Assembly (NCBI GenBank): GCA_002349565.1
Contig: DEDN01000012.1
Location: 455-16,450, forward strand
Length of the DNA: 15,996 bases
Reading direction: 5' to 3'
Source of the DNA: Alphaproteobacteria bacterium UBA2903
Lineage (GTDB): Bacteria; Pseudomonadota; Alphaproteobacteria; CAAGCB01; CAG-977
Each line of letters begins with the position of its first letter. The first letter of the stretch is position 1. Both the position numbers and the translations under genes were made by a program. Positions 1 to 5,846 of the stretch are shown here, in pieces. The notes under the pieces are model-generated. The model ran no database searches. It saw only the letters and a list, made by a program, of their open reading frames with translations, and was not told the DNA's origin.

Positions 1-10
1 AGCGGGTGAA

Positions 11-241
11 GCAATCTCGGGACAGGTCGGCACGAGTGCCAATATTTGCACGGGCTCACCACGTTGCTCCGCTCCTCGTGATTTCGTTAATATATTGATA
101 TTAGATATAAAATCGAACTTGCGAGGCGGATGCAATCCGCCGCGGCAATCTCCGCCTTGGTCGGCACGGGTGCCAATACTTGCACGGGACTGCTTCACTT
201 CGTTCGCAGTTTCGATTCTAATTAAATATAAAATCGAACTT
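11..241. repeat. Two degenerate copies of a ~130 bp intergenic repeat
   Basis: Bases 25-54 and 159-188 match over 30 nt with only two differences. The match extends weakly upstream, with GCAATCTC at 11-18 and 145-152 keeping the same 134-bp offset. A second shared block, ATATAAAATCGAACTT, lies at 105-120 and 226-241, offset by 121 bp, so the two units differ by a small deletion. Each unit holds short inverted repeats: GGCAC/GTGCC around 29-40 and 163-174, and GCGGAT/ATCCGC with a 3-nt loop at 126-140. I see no convincing reading frame here. It resembles a dispersed intergenic repeat rather than a transposon, since no transposase or terminal repeat is visible. The unit may continue to the left of the window. 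Confidence 0.7.
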
Positions 242-275
242 ACAGAATTTCAAAAATCCTATACGCTGAATGCGC

Positions 276-310
276 GGGCGTTTTTTGAACGAAAGTTCTT
301 GAAAACGCCC
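276..310. promoter_or_regulatory. Hairpin overlapping the ferredoxin promoter
   Basis: GGGCGTTTT (276-284) and AAAACGCCC (302-310) form a perfect 9-bp inverted repeat. A second 4-bp stem, GAAC/GTTC (287-290 and 295-298), sits inside and is capped by GAAA. The 3' arm covers the end of the proposed -35 box of the ferredoxin promoter. No T-run follows on the plus strand, so it is not a standard terminator for a gene to the left. It could be an operator or the end of an upstream transcript. Confidence 0.45.
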
Positions 311-326
311 CGAAAGTCGCTATATT
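299..326 (+). promoter_or_regulatory. Sigma-70-type promoter of the ferredoxin gene
   Basis: TTGAAA (299-304) and TATATT (321-326) are separated by 16 bp. This places a start site near 333 and leaves a ~30-nt leader. An AAGGAG ribosome binding site (351-356) stands 7 nt before the ATG at 364. Confidence 0.6.
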
Positions 327-363
327 TGTTTCAGCCGTTAACCATATTTCAAGGAGAATCGAA

Positions 364-582
364 ATGGCTTCTGTTATCAATGATTCGTGCGTAAAATGCT
401 TGACCTGCATCGACGTTTGCCCCGTCGGCGCGATTACCGAAGCGGATACGCAGTGCGTCGTCAATCCCGACACCTGCATTGAATGCGGCGTCTGCATTTC
501 CGAATGCCCGCAGGGTGCCATCACCGCGGAAGACGAAGCTGACGAAAAATGGATTAAATTCAACGCCGACAACGCGAAATAA
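364..582 (+). CDS. 2x[4Fe-4S] ferredoxin
   Basis: A 72-residue bacterial-type ferredoxin, a cytoplasmic one-electron carrier. Two cluster motifs are complete: C9-x2-C12-x2-C15-x3-C19-P and C38-x2-C41-x2-C44-x3-C48-P. In this fold the last cysteine of each motif ligates the other cluster. One extra cysteine (C31) lies between the motifs. Each half ends in a PxGAIT sequence, showing the internal duplication typical of the family, and the C-terminal tail is acidic. The start is fixed by AAGGAG 7 nt upstream. The gene is monocistronic, with a promoter at 299-326 and a terminator at 601-626. No partner oxidoreductase is nearby, so the electron donor and acceptor cannot be inferred. Confidence 0.95.
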   Translation: MASVINDSCVKCLTCIDVCPVGAITEADTQCVVNPDTCIECGVCISECPQGAITAEDEADEKWIKFNADNAK

Positions 583-600
583 TCCGAAACAAAAATTCGA

Positions 601-626
601 AAGCCCGCAAAATCGCGGGCTTTTTT
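601..626 (+). terminator. Rho-independent terminator of the ferredoxin gene
   Basis: AAGCCCGC and GCGGGCTT pair around an AAAATC loop and run straight into TTTTTT (621-626). It begins 18 nt after the ferredoxin stop. Confidence 0.9.
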
Positions 627-640
627 GTTGTTCTTGCAAA

Positions 641-668
641 AAAAGAGGAGCTTGCCAGCCCCTCTTTT
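641..668 (-). terminator. Rho-independent terminator of the IGFG-repeat gene
   Basis: AAAAGAGG (641-648) and CCTCTTTT (661-668) pair, with a weak inner GC/GC pairing. Read on the minus strand, the stem ends in a run of seven T residues (644-638). It lies about 12 nt past the stop of the minus-strand gene at 680. The two convergent genes therefore each have their own terminator. Confidence 0.7.
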
Positions 669-679
669 CATTTTAACGG

Positions 680-1012
680 TTATCGGGTCAATTCGCGCGC
701 TTTGGCGATTTGACGGAATCCGATTTTTGTTTTCGGCTTGGACGGCTGTGCCGCAGGTTCGTTCGAACGACCGAAACCGACCGCCGTTTCCTTGCCCGAC
801 GGACCGTTGTCGATAACTTCGCCTTCGCGTCCGAATCCGATGGCGCGGCGTTTGCCCAGCGTTTCCAGCAAAATCGATTCGGGCGAACGTTCAATTGTTT
901 CGCCTTCGTGTCCGAATCCGATGGCGCGGCGTTTGTTGTCGTTGATTTGCGCGCCGCTCGGCATCAAGTCGACCGAACCGTTTTCACAAAATTCCTTTAA
1001 TGAATGAACCAT
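680..1012 (-). CDS. Small protein with repeated IGFG motifs, function unknown
   Basis: A 110-residue protein that I do not recognise. The start at 1012 is chosen because AAGGA lies 8 nt upstream and the likely transcription start is near 1040; upstream in-frame starts at 1048 (TTG) and 1042 (ATG) fall at or before that point. The protein has a 27-residue tandem unit: KRRAIGFG-x-EGE-x-I occurs at residues 27-40 and 54-67. Degenerate copies follow, AVGFGR (77-82) and KIGFRQ (96-101). At DNA level 819-854 and 900-935 are identical except for one base. There is no signal peptide or membrane segment, and the composition is basic, Gly-rich and probably disordered. It has its own promoter (1047-1076) and terminator (641-668), which supports a real gene. 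It could be a repeat-bearing binding protein or a multi-copy peptide precursor; neither is shown. Confidence 0.72.
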   Translation of the reverse strand: MVHSLKEFCENGSVDLMPSGAQINDNKRRAIGFGHEGETIERSPESILLETLGKRRAIGFGREGEVIDNGPSGKETAVGFGRSNEPAAQPSKPKTKIGFRQIAKARELTR

Positions 1013-1041
1013 AGGTTTTTCCTTTTGGATTACAACTCTCA

Positions 1042-1076
1042 TTGACAAAATAGCTTTTTTTTGTCATTTTTGTCAA
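1042..1076. promoter_or_regulatory. Palindromic divergent promoter between the IGFG gene and rsmD
   Basis: TTGACAAAA (1042-1050) and TTTTGTCAA (1068-1076) form a perfect inverted repeat with a 17-nt spacer, so each arm supplies a TTGACA -35 box for one strand. On the minus strand TTGACA (1076-1071) is 18 bp from TATTTT (1052-1047), serving the gene that starts at 1012. On the plus strand TTGACA (1042-1047) is 17 bp from a weak CATTTT (1065-1070), serving rsmD. An extra TTTTGTCA at 1059-1066 adds a partial direct repeat. The palindrome could also be an operator. Confidence 0.55.
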
Positions 1077-1101
1077 CAAAAAAAATCAAGGGAGGAAAAC
1101 C

Positions 1102-1644
1102 ATGCGCATTGTCGGCGGAAAATATCGCGGAAAACAGTTGATCGCCCCTGCGGGCGAAACCACGCGTCCGACCGCCGACCGCGCGCGGGAATCCGTTTTC
1201 AACATCCTTGACAGCCGGTTGACAAAAGCAGGCTTGACATGGGCAGACATTGCCGTTTTCGACGCGTTCGCGGGGACGGGGGCTTTGGGCACGGAAGCTG
1301 TTTCCCGCGGGGCGAAAGCTCTGTTCGCCGCCGAAAAAGACAAAGCGGCGCAGCTTTGCTGGCGCAAAAACACGGCGGGAATGAACGCGACGCTTTACAC
1401 GGATATGCTGGCTTTGCCCCGTGCCGCACAGCCCGTCGGACTGGTTTTAATGGATCCGCCGTATAAAAAGGGGCTGGTCGCCCCCGCTTTGGCGGAATTG
1501 GAACAAAAAGGCTGGCTGTCCCCCGAAACCCTTTGCGTCATCGAAGTCGAAAAAACGGAACAAAACGTCCTGCCCGACGGTTTTGCCGTTGCCGACGAAC
1601 GCGTTTACGGCAAAGCGAAAATCATCATCGCGTTTAAAGCTTAA
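1102..1644 (+). CDS. rsmD: 16S rRNA (guanine966-N2)-methyltransferase RsmD
   Basis: A 180-residue class I SAM-dependent methyltransferase; the family makes m2G966 on 16S rRNA in the small subunit. It begins with the family hallmark MRIVGGKYRGK, followed by RPTADRARESVFNIL (residues 22-36), which is characteristic of RsmD. The SAM-binding motif FDAFAGTGALGTEA lies at 53-66, and the catalytic DPPY at 118-121. Length is normal for the family. A strong GGGAGGA ribosome binding site at 1090-1096 fixes the start. Its stop overlaps the stop of the convergent phosphatase gene within the palindrome TTAA (1641-1644), with no terminator between them. Confidence 0.95.
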   Translation: MRIVGGKYRGKQLIAPAGETTRPTADRARESVFNILDSRLTKAGLTWADIAVFDAFAGTGALGTEAVSRGAKALFAAEKDKAAQLCWRKNTAGMNATLYTDMLALPRAAQPVGLVLMDPPYKKGLVAPALAELEQKGWLSPETLCVIEVEKTEQNVLPDGFAVADERVYGKAKIIIAFKA

Positions 1645-2711
1645 CGTCCCCGTTTGTTCGCCAGCGTTTGCCGCCGCGCGGTTTCGGCGCGGGCGCGGGT
1701 TTTGGATTGTCCCGCCACCAGCTTCATCAGCTGACCCAATTCGTTCGGGTCTTTGACGGCGATGGTCGGAAAGCACGAATCCGTTTTGTCCGTCAGCCTG
1801 TTTTGTTCGCCGTTCAAGACATGGATGACGAAAACGCGGTCTTGCGCGCCTTTGGCGGTAAAGTAGTCGCGCACGGCTTCAACCATATCGCGGTCTGTTC
1901 CGTTTTTGCCGAAGCTGTCGCCCATAACGAGGACAGCGCCGCCCTGTTTGTACGCCTGTTCCAAAAAGCCCGATTTTTCAACGCCGTTGCGTTTGCTCTG
2001 GTTGCGGGATCGCACTTCCATCGACCCCGTAGGCTCAACCGTGTAAAACAGCGCGTTGTTCGGGTTTTCGGGCGCGTCTTTCGCGGTCATCATCGCGCGC
2101 ATTTCCTTGTCGACGAACGCCGCCATTTCCTTGCCCGCTTTGGGATTGATTTCGGTGTATTCCGCAACGTTGACATAGCTCAAATGCTTTTTGTATTCGG
2201 CAAGGATGTGTCCGCGGGCATCGGGCCAGCGTTTAAAGATTTTCTGCTTCAGTTTTAAAACGTTTTCGCCGATATAGCGTTCGAATTTCTGTTCCTTGAA
2301 CGCTTCGTTTTCCGAACGGCTCAGCACCGACGTTTTGCCGTCTTTGACCAGCAAACGCCCGTGTCCCGCGACCGCCGCCGCTTTTTCAAAAGCTTTGACG
2401 CCGCCCAGCAGGTCATAAAACGCGCCGTCGGGGATTTTTTCGCCCGTCACGTCGTCAACGCGCACGTCTTTCCAATGCCTGCCCGTCACAATGTAGTACG
2501 CGCTGCCCGATTCGGGCAGGGAAGTCAAAGCGCGGCGAATGTCGGGCTGCATAAAGCATCCCTTTTTTCCCGTTTCGGATTCGTTTTCCGCGGCGTATTC
2601 CCGACAGCCTTCCACGCAAGACGTTTTGTCCAAATCCGTAAAGACGCTGACAGGCTTTTCAGCGGCGAAACGCAACAAACGCGCGGCATTTTGACGAGAT
2701 TCGGCATCCAT
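1641..2711 (-). CDS. HAD-superfamily phosphatase, trehalose-phosphatase-like (type IIB)
   Basis: A 356-residue HAD hydrolase. Motif I is FTDLDKTS (D26 nucleophile, D28 acid/base, T30). A motif II-like YYIVTGRHW follows near residue 67. A lysine-bearing SKRNGVEKSG segment supplies motif III, and GDSFGKNGTDRDM gives the motif IV acidic residues in the pattern seen in trehalose-6-phosphate phosphatases (GDDxTDED). The cap is larger than in typical OtsB, and a Cys-rich insert follows motif I. The substrate is uncertain: trehalose phosphate or another sugar phosphate is likely, but no OtsA synthase is in the window. The start at 2711 is chosen over 2744 and 2753 because AAGGAGA lies 7 nt upstream. 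The basic, Arg-rich C-terminus is unusual. Confidence 0.8.
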   Translation of the reverse strand: MDAESRQNAARLLRFAAEKPVSVFTDLDKTSCVEGCREYAAENESETGKKGCFMQPDIRRALTSLPESGSAYYIVTGRHWKDVRVDDVTGEKIPDGAFYDLLGGVKAFEKAAAVAGHGRLLVKDGKTSVLSRSENEAFKEQKFERYIGENVLKLKQKIFKRWPDARGHILAEYKKHLSYVNVAEYTEINPKAGKEMAAFVDKEMRAMMTAKDAPENPNNALFYTVEPTGSMEVRSRNQSKRNGVEKSGFLEQAYKQGGAVLVMGDSFGKNGTDRDMVEAVRDYFTAKGAQDRVFVIHVLNGEQNRLTDKTDSCFPTIAVKDPNELGQLMKLVAGQSKTRARAETARRQTLANKRGR

Positions 2712-2822
2712 TTCGACATCTCCTTTTTCTTCTAAATTTGCCATACTTCGCAAAAAGAATCAATTTTAAATTTTTCTTAAGGGGGACGGAGTCACACTCG
2801 GCTGTGTTGAAAAGGATTCGCC

Positions 2823-3107
2823 ATGAAGCAAAAACGCACGGTCGCCGCCGCTTTGGAATACGACGAACAATCGGGGAAGGCTCCGAAAGTCACCGCCGCG
2901 GGCTATGGCGCGATTGCGGAAAAGATTTTGGACATGGCGTTCGCGTCGGGCATTAAAGTCAGACAAGACGCCGATTTGGCGGAAATGCTGGCGGCAATCG
3001 ACATTGACAGCGAAATTCCGCCCGAAGCGTTCGCCGCCGTTGCGGAAATCCTTTCCTACATTTACGAATTGAACGCTTCGGCGCAGCAAGGACTGTTTAA
3101 CCCATGA
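2823..3107 (+). CDS. FlhB C-terminal-like protein (flagellar export switch homologue)
   Basis: A 94-residue soluble protein matching only the part of FlhB/YscU that follows the autocleavage site. It carries the AAALEYD start, the APKVTAAGYGAIAEKI core, and the EIPPEAFAAVAEILSYIYEL end typical of the FlhB cytoplasmic domain. The four-helix membrane domain and the NPTH cleavage motif are absent. Such stand-alone FlhB-tail paralogues exist in several flagellated bacteria and are thought to substitute for or modulate the FlhB C-terminal domain in substrate switching. AAGGA precedes the ATG. The stop overlaps the next start as ATGA at 3104, so translation is probably coupled, and fliO and fliP follow. 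Confidence 0.85.
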   Translation: MKQKRTVAAALEYDEQSGKAPKVTAAGYGAIAEKILDMAFASGIKVRQDADLAEMLAAIDIDSEIPPEAFAAVAEILSYIYELNASAQQGLFNP

Positions 3108-3370
3108 CGGAACAAAGCAAAATTTTAACCCAAGCCGAACAGGCGCAAGCTCTGCTGTCCACGGCGGCGGAGCTGATGACGGCGGGACGGCTGGTCAGCA
3201 TAGCGGCTTTGCGCAAAATGGTAGAATCGCTGTGTTCTGCGGTTGCTTCCGTCCCCGTTGAAGAACGCGCAAACTTTGCCCCCGTCATGCGGGATTTGAC
3301 AGCCAAAATCGACGCGTTCCGTTCCGAAATGACTGAAAGCTACACCCGTTTGACCAAAGAGGAACAATAA
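3104..3370 (+). CDS. Small helical protein in the flagellar cluster, function unknown
   Basis: An 88-residue, probably all-alpha, soluble protein lacking Trp and Cys except C44. I recognise no motif. The sequence has heptad-like hydrophobic spacing from residue 10 to 85 (AQALLSTAAELM, LRKMVESL, MRDLTAKIDAF) and a charged C-terminus, which resembles small flagellar chaperones such as FliT or FlgN in size and composition only. It overlaps the FlhB-like gene by ATGA at the 5' side and fliO by TAATG at the 3' side. This tight coupling is the best evidence that it is real and belongs to flagellar export or assembly. Confidence 0.75.
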   Translation: MTEQSKILTQAEQAQALLSTAAELMTAGRLVSIAALRKMVESLCSAVASVPVEERANFAPVMRDLTAKIDAFRSEMTESYTRLTKEEQ

Positions 3371-3666
3371 TGCACGAAGCGTCTTTTTTATCCGCCGTCA
3401 TGGGCTTGGTTTTCGTTTTGGGACTGATTTTGCTGCTCAGCTGGCTGCTTAAACGCTTCGGTTCGCCGATTTTGTCGGGACGGCTGGAACAAAAAAAACA
3501 GCAAATCGCTTTGCTGGAAGCCCGCCAAATCGACCCGAAAAACAGGCTGATTTTATTCCGCTGCCGCGGCAAAGAGTATCTGCTGGCAACGGGGGAATCG
3601 AATATGCTGATTGATTCTTTTCCCGTTATCCCCGATAATGGCGAAAAAGCGGGGAACAATGATTAA
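3370..3666 (+). CDS. fliO: Flagellar biosynthetic protein FliO
   Basis: A 98-residue protein with one N-terminal membrane helix (about residues 6-28, VMGLVFVLGLILLLSWLLKR). A basic cytoplasmic domain follows, ending in the LLATGESNMLI stretch typical of FliO (consensus LLGVTxxxxxLL). FliO is a scaffold that promotes assembly of the FliP pore ring of the flagellar type III export gate. The start overlaps the preceding stop (TAATG at 3368-3372), and the end overlaps the proposed fliP start by 8 nt. Position next to fliP is the usual arrangement. The C-terminus is shorter than in enteric FliO. Confidence 0.85.
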   Translation: MHEASFLSAVMGLVFVLGLILLLSWLLKRFGSPILSGRLEQKKQQIALLEARQIDPKNRLILFRCRGKEYLLATGESNMLIDSFPVIPDNGEKAGNND

Positions 3667-4390
3667 AAAAGCTCTTTCAATCGCGTTTGTTTTGTGCTGC
3701 GTCGGCTTGCCCGCCATGGCGCAAAGCGTCAATATCGATTTGGGCGACAACGGCGGATCGTCAACCGCGCGCATCGTCCAGCTGGTTTTGCTGCTGACGG
3801 TTTTGTCCGTCGCGCCCAGTCTGCTGGTCATGGTTACCAGCTTTACGCGCATCGCGATTGTGCTGTCGATTACGCGGCAGGCTTTGGGTACGTCGCAAAC
3901 GCCCGCGAACATCATCCTGATTTCGCTGGCGCTGTTCATGACGGGATTTATCATGACTCCGACGTTCGAAAAAGCGTGGGACAACGGCATTTATCCGCTG
4001 ATAGAGGAAAAAATCGAAACCAAAACGGCAATCGAACGCACCGTCAAGCCGTTTCACGAATTTATGATGAAAAACGTGCGCGAAAAGGATTTGCAGCTGT
4101 TCATGGGCTTTACCAAAGCGCAAAAGGTCGAATCCCCCGAAGACACCCCTTTGACCGCTTTGGTTCCCGCGTTTATGATCAGCGAACTGCGCCGCGCGTT
4201 TGAAATCGGATTTTTGATTTACGTTCCGTTTTTGATTATCGATATGGTCGTCGCGTCCGTGCTGATGAGCATGGGCATGATGATGCTGCCGCCGTCCATG
4301 CTGTCCCTGCCGTTCAAGCTGATATTCTTTGTGCTGATAGACGGGTGGTATATGCTGGTCGGCAGTCTGGTCAAAAGCTTTTCGACATAG
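3659..4390 (+). CDS. fliP: Flagellar export gate protein FliP
   Basis: A 243-residue polytopic membrane protein. A cleavable signal peptide is visible (MIKKALSIAFVLCC..., cleavage likely after AMA at residues 19-21), as known for FliP. The family segments follow: VQLVLLLTVLSVAPSLLVMVTSFTRI, the LFMTGFIMTPTF helix, the large periplasmic region, then TALVPAFMISELRRAFEIGFLIYVPFLIIDMVV and the MGMMMLPPSMLSLPFKLIFFVLIDGW end. FliP forms the P5Q4R1 export pore with FliQ and FliR. The start at 3659 gives the best signal peptide; upstream in-frame ATGs at 3638 and 3611 lie inside fliO and would spoil it. fliQ and fliR do not follow; a convergent acyltransferase does. Confidence 0.95.
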   Translation: MIKKALSIAFVLCCVGLPAMAQSVNIDLGDNGGSSTARIVQLVLLLTVLSVAPSLLVMVTSFTRIAIVLSITRQALGTSQTPANIILISLALFMTGFIMTPTFEKAWDNGIYPLIEEKIETKTAIERTVKPFHEFMMKNVREKDLQLFMGFTKAQKVESPEDTPLTALVPAFMISELRRAFEIGFLIYVPFLIIDMVVASVLMSMGMMMLPPSMLSLPFKLIFFVLIDGWYMLVGSLVKSFST

Positions 4391-4393
4391 CGT

Positions 4394-5830
4394 TTACCCC
4401 AGCCATTCTTTCAACGCTTTTGACGCCGGCTTTTCAATGACGTGATGCGCAAACACGCCCAAAACAACGACGGACAGCAATACGCAAGCAATTGAAACCG
4501 CGCTGTGCGACAAAATCCAGTCGCCGTGTTTGGCAAGCAGCCGAACTAAAACATGGCTGCAAACAGCAAAGTGCGTCAAATAAACCGCCAAACAGTATTT
4601 TGCCATTTTTGCGAATACAGGCTTTTCAAAGAATTGCGACACCGCCCCCTTGCGCAAAGCGAACATCAAAATCACCCCCGCAAACGCGATGCAGGTCACA
4701 ACACGCCCCGCATACCACGGTTTGACAACAATGTTCAGCACGGCAAAAACAAATATACCCAATTCAACAAAATTGTATGTTCTTTGATGAACGACGCTTT
4801 TTTCCTTTAACAGCTTGTAGATTTCCGCCAGAAAATAGCCCAAGCCGACACACGCCACACCACGCATAAAAAAACCGTTTATGATGCCTATGGTTTTATC
4901 ACCGAATCGAACCGCATAAACGGAACCGAAGAAAACAAAAACAGCAATTAACAGGTTGACGGTTTCCTTTTTCATGTTTTTCATCATGTAAAAATAAAAT
5001 CCGGAAACAATCATCAAAGCGGAAATGTACCATGCCGGAGGATTGTATCCGTCACCGGCTAATCCGGTTCGGGCGTAAAAAAACAGAGTGACAAACAATC
5101 GGGGGACATCAATCTGTTGTTCAAAAACAAGAAACATCATTCCTCCGAACACGGTCAACGGCGTAAAACGAATCCACTTGTTTTTGATGAAACCGATAAA
5201 ATCTTTTTCCGGCTTGAACGTCAAAACCAGCAGAAATCCGCTTAAAATAAAGAAAAATTCTACGCCTAACCAACCCACATTCCAAATTTTAAAGTTATCA
5301 ACAAAATGGTGCCATACAACAATAACCGTAAACACAATCCTCAGAAATTCCAGATTCATCATTTTTGGCAGCTTCTCCGGTTCTTTCGGCACATTCCGGT
5401 TTTGAAAAACGCCGATTGAACTTATTGCCGTCCAAAACGCCAAGACGCTGATGATAAGGAATTTGAACCAAATGACGCTGATTCGCCCGCACAGCTTTTT
5501 TCCCGCATATTCGTTATCGGAAAGCGTCAACTTTTTCTTTGCCCACCCGCGGAATACTGTTTTTTGCACAACCGCGTTTTCGGGAAAATCGATTTTGAAC
5601 CATGAAACCGTGCGCCCTTTCAAATTAAAAGACACACTGCCGCCTTTGGAAACTTTTTGTTTTAAAATCAAAAGCTTGCTATCGGGCTTTTTACGATAGG
5701 ACAGCGTGATTTTCGCCCCTTGCGGCGCGGTGGTGAAAAACGTAACTTCTGCTTTGTGGAAAAACCAGACATCCGTTGTCAGACATAAAACGACAAGCGT
5801 AAGTACCGCCGCGATAATTTTCGATTTCAT
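4394..5830 (-). CDS. Acyltransferase family 3 membrane protein with extra N-terminal domain
   Basis: A 478-residue membrane protein. Residues ~155-478 form an acyltransferase-3 (OafA/NodX-type) domain: NLEFLRIVFTVIVVWHHF carries the conserved LR and active-site His (174/175), GWLGVEFFFILSGFLL is the second hallmark, and about ten membrane helices end in HHVIEKPASKAL. These enzymes O-acylate extracytoplasmic sugars such as lipopolysaccharide or exopolysaccharide. Before it lie a first membrane helix (~5-20), a ~95-residue probably periplasmic beta-type region (25-115), and another helix (~118-140); this extension is unusual. The ATG at 5830 has AAAGGG nine nt upstream. The gene lies downstream of a long structured leader (5847-6112), and its end is 3 nt from the fliP stop. 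Codon use is more AT-rich than in its neighbours, suggesting acquisition. The acyl group and target are unknown. Confidence 0.88.
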   Translation of the reverse strand: MKSKIIAAVLTLVVLCLTTDVWFFHKAEVTFFTTAPQGAKITLSYRKKPDSKLLILKQKVSKGGSVSFNLKGRTVSWFKIDFPENAVVQKTVFRGWAKKKLTLSDNEYAGKKLCGRISVIWFKFLIISVLAFWTAISSIGVFQNRNVPKEPEKLPKMMNLEFLRIVFTVIVVWHHFVDNFKIWNVGWLGVEFFFILSGFLLVLTFKPEKDFIGFIKNKWIRFTPLTVFGGMMFLVFEQQIDVPRLFVTLFFYARTGLAGDGYNPPAWYISALMIVSGFYFYMMKNMKKETVNLLIAVFVFFGSVYAVRFGDKTIGIINGFFMRGVACVGLGYFLAEIYKLLKEKSVVHQRTYNFVELGIFVFAVLNIVVKPWYAGRVVTCIAFAGVILMFALRKGAVSQFFEKPVFAKMAKYCLAVYLTHFAVCSHVLVRLLAKHGDWILSHSAVSIACVLLSVVVLGVFAHHVIEKPASKALKEWLG

Positions 5831-5846
5831 TTTCAAATTCCCTTTA

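Noticed and set aside
95..394. 99-residue open frame across the repeat region and ferredoxin start
   Set aside because: No ribosome binding site, no recognisable domain, and it overlaps the ferredoxin promoter and start in another frame.
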